This document shows positions 19,955 through 28,521 of a DNA stretch of 37,021 bases, piece after piece. Below the pieces are notes generated by a model that ran no database searches, had not been told where the DNA came from, and worked only from the letters and a program-made list of their open reading frames with translations. Made by a program: the position numbers and the translations under genes. Origin of the DNA: a virus; the IMG/VR virus record IMGVR_UViG_3300025910_000021, positions 1 through 37,021 of that record; one strand, written 5' to 3'. Each line of letters starts with the position of its first letter. The stretch's first letter is position 1.

Positions 19955-19973
19955 AGTTTAACTCAGTTAAACT
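19955..19973. promoter_or_regulatory. 19-bp AT-rich palindrome abutting the terminase small-subunit start
   Basis: AGTTTAACT-C-AGTTAAACT is perfectly symmetric and ends one base before the ATG at 19974. It is strikingly AT-rich for this genome. It may be the packaging (cos/pac) recognition site, an operator, or a leader hairpin; a purine-rich AGGGG lies 10 bases before it at 19941-19945. Confidence 0.75.
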
Positions 19974-20474
19974 ATGGCAGCACCAAAACTGACACATTCC
20001 CAGCGCGAGCAGCTGCTTGAGTGGGTCGCCGCTGAGTACAGCTCCGATCTCATCGCCGCATGGTTCGCGGAACGTGAATGGCCTTCTCTGACCCGGCCAG
20101 CAGTCACCTACTACCGACGACGCTTCAAGATGCAAATCGCGGCGCTGCGCGACGAACGCCGCGCCGCGGCACTTTCAAGCGGCCTCGCACTGAAAGCCGA
20201 GCGGATAGAGCGACTCAAAGAGCACGCCGACGCGCTGGACGCAATCAAGTGGGTGAGTAGCGAGAGCGGCCGGCTCTGGAATGAGAAGGCTTGGCGCGAG
20301 ACACTGGACGACATCGCCAGGGAGATGGGCCACCGCAGACAGGGCGTGGATCTGACGCTCGAAAAAGAGATCGAGGCGTTCCTTGACCGACTACGGGACA
20401 ATCTCCCGCCCGAAGAGTATGCCCGGATCGTTGCTCTCGCAGCTGGCGGCGCGACGCCTGGCGAACGATCCTGA
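19974..20474 (+). CDS. terminase small subunit (putative)
   Basis: 166 residues. The N-terminal HTH (THSQREQLLEWVAAEYSSDL, then RPAVTYYRRRF) is followed by helices, an arrangement seen in many small terminase subunits, and the gene directly precedes and overlaps the large subunit. It should bind the packaging site; the 19-bp palindrome just upstream is the obvious candidate. No ribosome site stands at normal distance because the palindrome occupies it. Confidence 0.75.
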   Translation: MAAPKLTHSQREQLLEWVAAEYSSDLIAAWFAEREWPSLTRPAVTYYRRRFKMQIAALRDERRAAALSSGLALKAERIERLKEHADALDAIKWVSSESGRLWNEKAWRETLDDIAREMGHRRQGVDLTLEKEIEAFLDRLRDNLPPEEYARIVALAAGGATPGERS

Positions 20475-21948
20475 ACTTGCGGAGCGCGCGCGCGCGACTG
20501 TCACCACCACCACCTTGACTGCTGTGGCAGGATCGAGCTGGACGCTGGACAGTGGGATCTATATCAATCGCGAGACCGGCAAGCCCTACATGCCGCACCA
20601 CGAGAGAGAACGCACGTTCGTGTACAGCGACACCCCACGGCGCGCGCTGGCAAAGGGCGGCGAGGGCGGGGGCAAGTCGGTCGCTGGTGTGATTAAGGAT
20701 CTGGAGCGACTCAGGCGCGGGATGCATGGCATGATGGGCTCGCCCGATTTCGAACATTTCAAAAAAAGTCTTTGGCCTGAGTTCCGGCGCTGGTGTCCCT
20801 GGCAGCATGTGACCATGCGGCACCAGTACAAGGCCGCGGCCGACTGGGAGCCGTCGAAGCCCTTTAGCCTGGTGTTTGAAAACGGCGCGCTGCTGCTGTG
20901 CGGCGGCTTCGATGAGCCGGGGGCGTGGGAGGGGCCGAATGTGCATTTCGCGCATTTCGATGAGGCCCGGCGGCACAAAACACCCGCGATGTTGAAGGTC
21001 ATGGACGGTCGCTGCCGATTGACCGGGCCGCATGGCGAGCCACCCCAAAACTTTTACACCACGACGCCGCGCAAGCATTGGCTTTTCGAGTATTTTGGGC
21101 CGTGGGAGATGCTTGATGCGCCTGACCCCTTTGCCGACTTCAAGAAGCAGACACTGGTCATCGATCTGCTCACCGCCGATAATGCCGCGAATTTGGCGAC
21201 GGGCTATGTCGAAGATCGGCGCCAGTCCCTGACAGAGGCCGAAGCGCGCGTGCTCTTAGACGCTTGCTGGGAAGACGTTGACGATGTGGATCGCTTCCTG
21301 TCCAGTATCGTGCTCTGGGACGCCTGCCTTGATCCGATGTTACCGCCACTGAGCGGGCATGAGCGTTGCGTGCTGGCGATGGACGCCGGCGAAAGTAGCG
21401 ACACCTTTGCGACGGTGCTGATCTCGGAACACCCCACGCGCACGGGCGTGCTGGCGGTGCGCTATGCACGCGCCTACGTGCCCAGAGGTGGCCCGCTGAA
21501 TTTCGACGCGATCGAGTTGGATATCCGCGATCTCATCGATCGCTATGCGGTGCAACAGATTGCCTACGATCCGTTCATGCTTGGCCAGATGATGCGGCGA
21601 CTCTCTGGTGGAGGACGCCCTATCGCGGCGCCACTTGTGCCGTTTCCACAGGGCGCGCAGCGACTGGCGGCAGACAAGCTATTGCTTGACCTGATTAGTC
21701 AGCGGAAGATCGCGCACGACGGCAACGTCGACCTGCGGCGGCACCTTGACCACGCCGATAAGAAGCTCGGACCAGAAGGCCGAACGCTGCGCATTGTGAA
21801 ACGCGCGCACAGCCTGAAGATCGATCTTGCGGTGGCCACGGCCATGGGCTGTGCGCGCGCTGGGGAGGTGCTCGGAACGGGCTATAGCAATGCCACCGCG
21901 CCGGCGCAGATCATTACATCGCAGCAACTATTCGGCACTCGCACATGA
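20419..21948 (+). CDS. terL: terminase large subunit
   Basis: About 509 residues from ATG 20419 (TTG 20383 with GAGG upstream is the alternative). Walker A is GGEGGGKS (80-87), Walker B is VHFAHFDEA. The nuclease domain follows: VLAMDAGESSDTF (first Asp), IAYDPFML and LKIDLAVATAMG (last Asp). It provides ATP-driven DNA packaging and head-full or cos cutting. The stop overlaps the next start. Clear assignment. Confidence 0.95.
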   Translation: MPGSLLSQLAARRLANDPELAERARATVTTTTLTAVAGSSWTLDSGIYINRETGKPYMPHHERERTFVYSDTPRRALAKGGEGGGKSVAGVIKDLERLRRGMHGMMGSPDFEHFKKSLWPEFRRWCPWQHVTMRHQYKAAADWEPSKPFSLVFENGALLLCGGFDEPGAWEGPNVHFAHFDEARRHKTPAMLKVMDGRCRLTGPHGEPPQNFYTTTPRKHWLFEYFGPWEMLDAPDPFADFKKQTLVIDLLTADNAANLATGYVEDRRQSLTEAEARVLLDACWEDVDDVDRFLSSIVLWDACLDPMLPPLSGHERCVLAMDAGESSDTFATVLISEHPTRTGVLAVRYARAYVPRGGPLNFDAIELDIRDLIDRYAVQQIAYDPFMLGQMMRRLSGGGRPIAAPLVPFPQGAQRLAADKLLLDLISQRKIAHDGNVDLRRHLDHADKKLGPEGRTLRIVKRAHSLKIDLAVATAMGCARAGEVLGTGYSNATAPAQIITSQQLFGTRT

Positions 21949-22112
21949 AAGCAAAGATCGTCAGCCTCCCCAGCCTCCGCCTCGATCTGAAGCGGGCCTT
22001 AGCGCAAGAGGCGTCCCCCGATCGCCGCAAGGAGATCGGCAGGGCACTGGCGGCAATTTGCCGCGCTGAACGGAAGGACATTGACAAAGAAGTGGTCAAG
22101 GTGTTAGGATAG
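21945..22112 (+). CDS. small basic protein, 55 aa
   Basis: ATG 21945 overlaps the terL stop (ATGA). Rich in Lys and Arg (LRLDLKRALAQEASPDRRKE), one long helix. Possibly a packaging accessory or DNA-binding protein; no family. Its last codons contain a promoter-like TTGACA. Confidence 0.65.
   Translation: MKAKIVSLPSLRLDLKRALAQEASPDRRKEIGRALAAICRAERKDIDKEVVKVLG
22081..22110 (+). promoter_or_regulatory. candidate promoter before the portal gene
   Basis: TTGACA (22081-22086), 18 bases, TAGGAT (22105-22110; 4 of 6). It would start RNA about 35 bases before an intrinsic terminator. Confidence 0.4.
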
Positions 22113-22151
22113 CGGCAGTCGAATACCTTCGTGCTCTCAGCAACAGCTCAC

Positions 22152-22186
22152 AGCACCTTCCCTCGATCGAGGGTTGGTGCTTTTTT
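22152..22186 (+). terminator. classic intrinsic terminator between terL and portal
   Basis: GCACC-TT-CCCTCGATCGAGGG-TT-GGTGC forms a long GC-rich stem and is followed directly by six T. It lies 10 bases before the portal ATG. Upstream GTGCT (22131-22135) could pair with AGCAC (22152-22156) instead, giving an antiterminator form. Confidence 0.9.
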
Positions 22187-22196
22187 GCGTGTTTCC

Positions 22197-23546
22197 ATGT
22201 CCCTGCTCTCTCGCTTCTTTACCATATTCCGCCCCGCCAGTCGCCCCGCCACGACGGCGGATATCCCTGCGCCCCCGCTTCCCACCAGGCAAGCGAGACT
22301 TTTTAGCGCCGAATCGGATAGGGCATCAATAGTACGTTTGGCCCGCCGCATGGCCAGGGACGATCCAAGAGCGGATTCCGCACTCCATGCCGTGGCGAGA
22401 GATGTCACACGGGGGGGATTCTCTGTAACTATTGCTCAACAGCCGAACGCGCAGCGCGCCCGCGATGTGGCGACCCAGCTCATCGACCGGCTGAACCTGA
22501 CGCAGATCGTGGACGACGTGGTGCGCGAGACTCTCAGAGATGGCGACGGCTTCTACGAGCTGGCGATCGACGGTGACGGCCTGATTCAGGATGTGAGCCG
22601 CAAGCCCACCCTGGAGATGCGGCGCCTCTCCGACCTGCAGGACCGCTTCACCGATCCCACCCGCGCGTTCTGCTGGAATGATGAGGTGTTCATGCTGTTG
22701 GGTCTGCCGCCCAGGGATGCCGTCTTCTTTGCCGCATTCCAGATCATCCACGCGCGCTATCATCACGACGCCGGCGAGCGCTACGGTCAGCCGATCTTCA
22801 CGAGCGGGCGCCAGCCATGGCTGTACGCGAGCGAGGGCGAGAAGGACATTGCCGTGCGCCGCAAAACCCGCGCCGGCATGCGCTATGTCCACAATTTGAA
22901 GGGCGCCAGCGAAGGGCAGCTCGCGGCCTACCAGGAGCGCAACCGGCAGGCGTTGACCGATCCGAACGTGGCGATCGCCGACTTCTTTGCGAACGCCGAC
23001 TCGACCTCGATCGACGCGGTCCAGGGCGACGCGCACCTATCCGAGATCGAGGATGTCAAGCACCACGTTCAGACAGCGTACTTTTCCAGTCCCATACCCC
23101 TCGAACTGATCGGGTACGGCGAGAACTTGAACCGCGATGTGCTCCAAGAGAAGCAGGACCACTACGACGACACCCTAGACGGTCTGGCGAGCTGGCTGGA
23201 TGACCAGTTCCTGATTCCGCTCATCGAGCGCCAGTGGCTACTGCAAGGCATCTGGCCCGCCAGTGTGCGCTACACGATTCAGCGGCCCAGTCGCACGCCA
23301 ATCACCGCGCTGCTGCTACAAAACGCCGGCACGGCGGCGCAGGGGCTGCGGACGGCCGGCATTCCCGATCGGATCGTCTACGAGCTGCTCGCGCAACTCA
23401 TCCCGGGCGTGGATGTCGATCGGATTATGGAGCTGAAAGCGGCGGAGCCGCCTCCTCCTCCCGTGGTGGCGCCCGTAGCCGCGTCGCGCACGAATGGACA
23501 CGGGACCGGCAGCCTGAAGGATCTGGGGGTGTACGCGCATGGGTGA
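22197..23546 (+). CDS. portal protein
   Basis: 449 residues from ATG 22197, directly after terL and before the protease/capsid gene. Portal features: N-terminal RLARRMARDDPRADSALHAV, internal DGDGFYELAIDGDG, ADFFANADSTSIDA, and the crown region with AYFSSPIPLELIGYG and a Pro-rich tail. It forms the dodecameric vertex through which DNA passes. No ribosome site precedes the ATG because the terminator's T-run is there; expression may be unusual. Confidence 0.85.
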   Translation: MSLLSRFFTIFRPASRPATTADIPAPPLPTRQARLFSAESDRASIVRLARRMARDDPRADSALHAVARDVTRGGFSVTIAQQPNAQRARDVATQLIDRLNLTQIVDDVVRETLRDGDGFYELAIDGDGLIQDVSRKPTLEMRRLSDLQDRFTDPTRAFCWNDEVFMLLGLPPRDAVFFAAFQIIHARYHHDAGERYGQPIFTSGRQPWLYASEGEKDIAVRRKTRAGMRYVHNLKGASEGQLAAYQERNRQALTDPNVAIADFFANADSTSIDAVQGDAHLSEIEDVKHHVQTAYFSSPIPLELIGYGENLNRDVLQEKQDHYDDTLDGLASWLDDQFLIPLIERQWLLQGIWPASVRYTIQRPSRTPITALLLQNAGTAAQGLRTAGIPDRIVYELLAQLIPGVDVDRIMELKAAEPPPPPVVAPVAASRTNGHGTGSLKDLGVYAHG

Positions 23547-23841
23547 GAACAAGAACCCGCAAACGCCCAAACCAAATATCCTGTCGCCAAGTCAAACGAC
23601 ACCGCCGCACGCACTCCCCAAACTCTCGAATGTTGAGTGCATGACCATCACGATCGTCGGCGTGCTGCCGCCGATTACGAAGGATAGCGAGGCCGCAGAG
23701 CAGGTCAATATGCAGGGCTTCATGGAGGCCATACGGCAAGCGCTGTTCGCGTTCTGGCCGAGTTTCGAGCCTGGGCATCCACCAGTCACGATCACCACAG
23801 TCACGCTACCCGAATTGAGGACGCCTGATGAGGAAAGTTAA
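23539..23841 (+). CDS. hypothetical head-module protein, 100 aa
   Basis: ATG 23539 overlaps the portal end by 8 bases and its own end overlaps the next gene by 14. A Pro/Ser/Thr-rich, probably disordered N-terminus precedes a short strand (MTITIVGVLPP) and helix (GFMEAIRQALFAF). Not recognised; could be a minor head protein. Confidence 0.65.
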   Translation: MGENKNPQTPKPNILSPSQTTPPHALPKLSNVECMTITIVGVLPPITKDSEAAEQVNMQGFMEAIRQALFAFWPSFEPGHPPVTITTVTLPELRTPDEES

Positions 23842-26491
23842 AAAGGGCAAGCCGCTTCAAGATGCCACAAAAGGCAGCTCGGAATATTTTATCTACGAAG
23901 TAGATAGATCTTTCCGCGCGCAGTTCGGCTACCAGGCCTGGAACTACTGCATTGTCGATACATTCGCCGACCATATCATTCTGCGTGACTTCGATCTGCC
24001 GCAAGATGAATATTGGCTCGTGACCTACACCCCCGATGCGGACGGCGATTACACCTTCGCGTTGCAGGACCAGTGGGAGAAGGTCGAGCTGGCCTACGCG
24101 CCCTCCAAGAACCCCATGCCGCCCGAACCCGAACCGCCCGACGACACCATGCTAGGGGGCATGATGGGCGATTCGACGCGTATCCGGCGCCGCTTACTCA
24201 TAGAGTCGGCCGGGCCGATCGCGCTGGTCGAATCGGCTGGCGATTCAGGCATCCGCCGGGTGCGCGGGATCGGCATGACCGCCGGCAGCATTAACGAGAA
24301 TATGCGCCGCTACCCCGCGCCGGTGATCGCCGATGCGGTGGAAAAGGTGCGGCAGCAGCTGGGCAACCCGGCCGGGCGGATCGGGCGCGGGCCACTCTTA
24401 GGTGAGGCCGAACACCCGAGCGATCGCGGGCAGGGCCGCGCGCTGTGGCTGAACACCGTGTTCGTGTGGGACAGTATCAGCTTCAACGATAACCAGGTCA
24501 TGCTAGATGGGCGGATTGTGCCGACCAGCCAGGGGCAGGACGCGCTCATTCTGCTTGAGGCCGGCGTGCTGCCGGGACTCTCTCTCCGTGGCCTCGGGCG
24601 CAGCGTGCTGCTGCAAGAGGCCGGAAGCACTATCGAAGAAGTCCAGGAATTAGAGCTGATTGGCTGGGATGCCACGATCGACCCGGCGGACGCGACCGCC
24701 GATCTTGTTTTACAGGAGACTGCTATGCTCAAGGGATTCTTGCGCGGCATGCGCGCACCAGACGACGGCAAGACTCCCGCGAGTGGCGCGGGAAAGGCGG
24801 ACGGCAAAGAGACGCTTAAAGGCGAAAGCGGAAAGACGAAAGACGAAAAGACCGCTGAGATTCAGCCACGCACCCTACTCGCGGGTGAAGTGCTGGAGTC
24901 GGCTGCCGTCGGCCTCTCCGCCGATGACAGAAAACGCCTCGATCGGCTGGCCGAGTCGGAGCGGAGAGCACACGTCGCTGAGGCGATCGACACCGCGCTT
25001 GCCGACGCGCCCTACAGCCAGCCTATCCGGCAGCAGATCGCCGACGCCGTGCGCGCGCTCGATCTGGGGAGCGCGGAGGCCGTACCCGGCGCAATCGAGC
25101 GCCAGCGCGCGGTGGCGGATGCGATGCTCGCTCAGGCGCAGCTGCAATTGATGGGCCGGCCTGGCCCGCGCGCGCCGGTCATTAGCGGTGGGGGCACACA
25201 ACTCGTCCCCGACTACGCCAAGCCACAGCAGGCGATTACGGATAGCCTCGTCCTGGCGACCGGGCGACCGTCCAAGCTCGCGCGGCTGGCCTCCCCACAG
25301 TCGGTCAACGAGCGCTTCGCGGTCGAGATGCTGCGCCGTTTCGACGCGGCCTACAAGCACCACCTGATCGCGGAGGCGCGGATGTTCCAGGATGCCGAGC
25401 AGGCCAGCGACCTGGCGCTGCCCTACACGATCATGCGGACGGTGATCGCGGAGATGGTGCCGGAATTGATCGCGGTCTCGGTCTTCGATACCCAATCGGT
25501 TGACCCGGCGCCGACGGTCAACATCCCGTATGAGACCTACGCCGGCGAAACCGGCCTCTCTGGCACGATCACCGATGAGGTGGTGGTGGCCAGCCTTGAC
25601 GTGTGGGTCAATCTCGCGCACCAGCATCTGACCGGCGGCAGCGACGTGCTCACGCACACCTCTGGCTCCCCCACCTACGTCAACGGCACCGACTATGTGA
25701 TCGACGTCCTGGGCGGGCGGCTGATGGCGCTGAGTGGCGGCGCGATTACGGCATCGCAGTCGCTCAAGCTCGACTACACCTACGCGGCGATCCGCCAGGG
25801 CGAGATGGTGCCGATCGAGCGCGGCAAGCTAACCCTGGCGTTCTACCCGATGGTCATGGCCGCCGATCGGCTCGCGACGCAGATCAGCAGCGAGGCGATG
25901 GTGTTCAGTCGCGCCGTGCTGGGGTACGACGCGGTGGGCCGCGCGCTCTCTCGCATCATGTTCGAGGTGCGGCGGAAAATCGACGGCGGGCTGTTCTACC
26001 TGGCCTTAGCAGAGGCGCTGCGCGTCGCGAGCAACTCGGGCGGCACCTGGACCGCCGCGACCGATACCTACGACGACTTAGCAGCCTTCGTCGGCGTCGC
26101 CAAAGTCAAGGTGGCCAATCGCTTCTTTGTGCCGACCGCGATCATCATGAGCGAGACCAACGCCGACCGGATTGCGAACTGGATCGGCTTCACGGCTGCT
26201 GGCGCGCGCCCCGACGCCGATCTGAACGCGAGCGGCTACGTGGGGCGGCTCAAGGCATTGCCGGTGTTCGCCACCACCGAATTTAGTGACAGCTACATCC
26301 TCGCGCTCAACCGCGAGGTGGTCTACTACCGCGTGGGCCAGCCGATGCAGCTCAAGGGACCGTATCCGAGCTACGACCCGGCCGGCACGGGCAAGCTGAT
26401 TGCGGCTGATCAGTACTTTGTTGAAGAGTACAATGGGTCGACGGGCGATCCTGGCCACTCAGGCAAGGCGGCGAGCGTTAAGATCGTTTAG
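23828..26491 (+). CDS. fused prohead protease, scaffold and major capsid protein, 887 aa
   Basis: A 110-residue N-terminal domain of unknown type is followed by an S80-like prohead protease (about 115-295): GIGMTAGSINENMRRYP, GEAEHPSD with catalytic His196, LSLRGLG with Ser252 and an Asp near 281-285. A charged scaffold/delta region (about 300-440) leads to an HK97-fold major capsid protein (about 455-887). Such protease-capsid fusions are rare but known; the protease would cut itself and the scaffold out. An internal start at 24725 may supply excess scaffold-capsid. Domain calls for protease and capsid are good; the triad Asp is a guess. Confidence 0.85.
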   Translation: MRKVKKGKPLQDATKGSSEYFIYEVDRSFRAQFGYQAWNYCIVDTFADHIILRDFDLPQDEYWLVTYTPDADGDYTFALQDQWEKVELAYAPSKNPMPPEPEPPDDTMLGGMMGDSTRIRRRLLIESAGPIALVESAGDSGIRRVRGIGMTAGSINENMRRYPAPVIADAVEKVRQQLGNPAGRIGRGPLLGEAEHPSDRGQGRALWLNTVFVWDSISFNDNQVMLDGRIVPTSQGQDALILLEAGVLPGLSLRGLGRSVLLQEAGSTIEEVQELELIGWDATIDPADATADLVLQETAMLKGFLRGMRAPDDGKTPASGAGKADGKETLKGESGKTKDEKTAEIQPRTLLAGEVLESAAVGLSADDRKRLDRLAESERRAHVAEAIDTALADAPYSQPIRQQIADAVRALDLGSAEAVPGAIERQRAVADAMLAQAQLQLMGRPGPRAPVISGGGTQLVPDYAKPQQAITDSLVLATGRPSKLARLASPQSVNERFAVEMLRRFDAAYKHHLIAEARMFQDAEQASDLALPYTIMRTVIAEMVPELIAVSVFDTQSVDPAPTVNIPYETYAGETGLSGTITDEVVVASLDVWVNLAHQHLTGGSDVLTHTSGSPTYVNGTDYVIDVLGGRLMALSGGAITASQSLKLDYTYAAIRQGEMVPIERGKLTLAFYPMVMAADRLATQISSEAMVFSRAVLGYDAVGRALSRIMFEVRRKIDGGLFYLALAEALRVASNSGGTWTAATDTYDDLAAFVGVAKVKVANRFFVPTAIIMSETNADRIANWIGFTAAGARPDADLNASGYVGRLKALPVFATTEFSDSYILALNREVVYYRVGQPMQLKGPYPSYDPAGTGKLIAADQYFVEEYNGSTGDPGHSGKAASVKIV
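24725..26491 (+). CDS. internal-start product: scaffold plus major capsid protein, 588 aa
   Basis: ATG 24725 (residue 300 of the fusion) has AGGAG six bases upstream (24714-24718), as good a ribosome site as any in the phage. It lies right at the protease/scaffold border. In-frame internal initiation is how lambda makes Nu3 inside C. It would give many capsid subunits per protease. Not proven by sequence alone. Confidence 0.6.
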   Translation: MLKGFLRGMRAPDDGKTPASGAGKADGKETLKGESGKTKDEKTAEIQPRTLLAGEVLESAAVGLSADDRKRLDRLAESERRAHVAEAIDTALADAPYSQPIRQQIADAVRALDLGSAEAVPGAIERQRAVADAMLAQAQLQLMGRPGPRAPVISGGGTQLVPDYAKPQQAITDSLVLATGRPSKLARLASPQSVNERFAVEMLRRFDAAYKHHLIAEARMFQDAEQASDLALPYTIMRTVIAEMVPELIAVSVFDTQSVDPAPTVNIPYETYAGETGLSGTITDEVVVASLDVWVNLAHQHLTGGSDVLTHTSGSPTYVNGTDYVIDVLGGRLMALSGGAITASQSLKLDYTYAAIRQGEMVPIERGKLTLAFYPMVMAADRLATQISSEAMVFSRAVLGYDAVGRALSRIMFEVRRKIDGGLFYLALAEALRVASNSGGTWTAATDTYDDLAAFVGVAKVKVANRFFVPTAIIMSETNADRIANWIGFTAAGARPDADLNASGYVGRLKALPVFATTEFSDSYILALNREVVYYRVGQPMQLKGPYPSYDPAGTGKLIAADQYFVEEYNGSTGDPGHSGKAASVKIV

Positions 26492-26599
26492 TCCGGCGAA
26501 ATGCAGTAACGACACAGCATATGCTGCCATTCGTCGCGAGAAAAGTCATTGGCGCGAACATGATGACATTGCGTCGAAATGCAATGAAAGGATAGCCAT
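26492..26599. other. gap after the capsid gene
   Basis: 108 bases without a gene. CATTGC-gtcgaaat-GCAATG can form a small hairpin just before the AAGGA ribosome site of the next gene. No clear promoter. Confidence 0.45.
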
Positions 26600-27259
26600 A
26601 TGTCTCCTGCACAGTCAAGCGTGAAGCTCGCCGGCGCGACCTTCAGCGTGACCGAACTGCTGCTGGCCAGCGGCAAGCTGGTCGACCTCAATGGAGAGCC
26701 GGACGCGCTGGTCTTGGACGCCTTACAGAACATACGGCTCGACGGCTCGACCGCCGGGCATCTCAAGATCAAGATCGCGGGCGCCTACGACTTCGATATT
26801 ACCGCTAATTTGCTCACCGCGCTCGCGGGCAGCGTGATCGCGACCGACACGATCGCCGAGACGACTGCCGACGCCGGCGTGACGATCGACGGCGTGCTGA
26901 TCAAGGACGGCGTGGTTGCGGGACACAACACGGTCGTGGCCGTCGCGGCCTCAGGCGCGATCGCAATCCCGCTGTACAGTGCGACCCACTTCATTACCAA
27001 GTCGAGCGCGGCCGCGGCACTCACGATTGTCGATCCGACCGCGACGACGCACGACGGCGTGCGGCTCACCTTCATCTCGACCACCGCGCGGGCGCACACG
27101 CTGGACAACTCCGCGGGGAGCGGCTTTTTCTCAAGCGGCGGCGCGTCGAAGGATGTCGCGACCTTCGGCGGCGCGATCGGCGACGGGCTGTCGATTATTG
27201 CATACCAAGGAAAATGGTATTTGGAGCCTGGTGCAAGCCTAAACATCACGCTGGGCTAG
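26600..27259 (+). CDS. capsid decoration or head-fibre-like protein, 219 aa
   Basis: ATG 26600 with AAGGA upstream. The middle contains TADAGVTIDGVLIKDG, and the C-terminus DGVRLTFIS, ATFGGAIGDGLSIIAYQGKW; similar segments occur in phage head-decoration and fibre proteins as far as I recall. Position after the capsid gene fits a decoration protein. Confidence 0.65.
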   Translation: MSPAQSSVKLAGATFSVTELLLASGKLVDLNGEPDALVLDALQNIRLDGSTAGHLKIKIAGAYDFDITANLLTALAGSVIATDTIAETTADAGVTIDGVLIKDGVVAGHNTVVAVAASGAIAIPLYSATHFITKSSAAAALTIVDPTATTHDGVRLTFISTTARAHTLDNSAGSGFFSSGGASKDVATFGGAIGDGLSIIAYQGKWYLEPGASLNITLG

Positions 27260-27263
27260 GACG

Positions 27264-27464
27264 ATGAGCATTCCGCGCTACACGGTGCTGATCGCTTCTG
27301 GCGATCGTGTGCCACACATGACGGTCAAGATCGCCAATGGCATCACGCCGGCGCAATGTACGTTGCGCGTTGCGGAGGCAGGCGAGCACCCTCAGCTGAC
27401 GGTGCGGATTGCGACGGGCGATCGCGTGCCGCAGATGACCGTCATCCTGGAGAATTATCCATGA
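27264..27464 (+). CDS. small protein with an internal repeat, 66 aa
   Basis: ATG 27264. The phrase ASGDRVPHMTVKIANG recurs as ATGDRVPQMTVILENY, so the protein is made of two (perhaps three) short beta repeats. Coupled by ATGA to the adaptor gene. Possibly a small decoration protein. Confidence 0.65.
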   Translation: MSIPRYTVLIASGDRVPHMTVKIANGITPAQCTLRVAEAGEHPQLTVRIATGDRVPQMTVILENYP

Positions 27465-28168
27465 CCATCCTGCTCGCCGATCTCGTCACGAGGGTGACCA
27501 CGGACGTGCCCAGCCAATCGGGCGTGCCGACAGCCGCGCAGTACGAGCAGGCGGTCAAAGACGCGGTGGCCGACCTATCGCGCCGTGCCAGTGTGACGCG
27601 GGTCGTAGCGCTTGCAATCGTGGCGGGCACAGCGGCGTACACGCTGCCCGCCGACTTCATCAGCCTGATTCGGCTGGCCCAGATCGGCGTGCCGTTTCCA
27701 CAGCGCGCTGACGTGGGTGGTTACGGTATGGGCGGCTATGGCCTTCCGGGCTACGCGGGCTACGCAGACCCGTACACGCTCGTGACGCCGGCGGGGTTGG
27801 TGCCGATGACCGACGCCTGGCGCGAGCAGATCACGGTGGCCGGATTGACGATGACCATCTACCCGACGCCGACGATCAGCGCCGAACGGAACCTGGTCTA
27901 CGCGGCGGGCGACGCGCTGGTCGTCGATAGTTATCCGACCTTATCCGATGAGCGCGCCAGTGTCGCGCTGCTGCTGGCGAAAGCGATCTGCCTCGATCGG
28001 ATCGCCACGTCGCCCGCTGGACAGGCAGTTAAGATCACGGCCGGGCAGGACACCGTTGACTTCGTGGGCACGGCAACTGCGCTCAGGACACAGGCGCAAG
28101 GGCTGCGCGAGCAATACGTGGCCGCAGTCCAGGCGCTGAACGCCGGCAGCGGCGGGCTTAGAGCATGA
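27461..28168 (+). CDS. head-tail connector (adaptor) protein, 235 aa
   Basis: ATG 27461 overlaps the previous TGA. Helical start (YEQAVKDAVADLSRRASV), strands (YTLPADFISLIRLAQIG, LTMTIYPTP) and a helical end (LLLAKAICLDRIA) match gp6/gp15-type adaptors in order and position. A Gly/Tyr-rich loop (GGYGMGGYGLPGYAGYADP) is inserted in the middle. Confidence 0.72.
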   Translation: MTILLADLVTRVTTDVPSQSGVPTAAQYEQAVKDAVADLSRRASVTRVVALAIVAGTAAYTLPADFISLIRLAQIGVPFPQRADVGGYGMGGYGLPGYAGYADPYTLVTPAGLVPMTDAWREQITVAGLTMTIYPTPTISAERNLVYAAGDALVVDSYPTLSDERASVALLLAKAICLDRIATSPAGQAVKITAGQDTVDFVGTATALRTQAQGLREQYVAAVQALNAGSGGLRA

Positions 28169-28521
28169 CCGCTATCGATGATGCCATAACACGCGCCAGA
28201 TCCGCACTCCTCCCGCTGCTCACAGATGCGTGCGTCGTCACGCACACGCCGCTGCAAAGTGATGGACGCGGCGGTGAGATCCCTGGCACGCCAGCGACGG
28301 TGACGACCGTGGCAAACGTCCAGCGCACGATTCGCGCGGAGGAGCTAGAGGTTGCGGCCAGGCTCGGTGTCGTCAGCCCGGCGATCATCCGATTGCCCGT
28401 CGGCACCGTCGTGACGAGCGCGGACACGATCGCGGTCGGCGGGCGCACGTTCGCCGTCGTGAGCCCGCTCGTGGATACCATCCAACTCACCCTGCCCGTT
28501 TTGTGCAAGGAACTAACCTGA
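28165..28521 (+). CDS. head-closure protein (putative), 118 aa
   Basis: ATG 28165 overlaps the adaptor stop. Beta-rich small protein (VVTHTPLQSDGRGGEIPG, then VQRTIRAEELEVAAR and TIAVGGRTFAVV) with the length and position of gp16/SPP1-type stoppers. Assignment mainly by synteny. Confidence 0.65.
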   Translation: MTAIDDAITRARSALLPLLTDACVVTHTPLQSDGRGGEIPGTPATVTTVANVQRTIRAEELEVAARLGVVSPAIIRLPVGTVVTSADTIAVGGRTFAVVSPLVDTIQLTLPVLCKELT

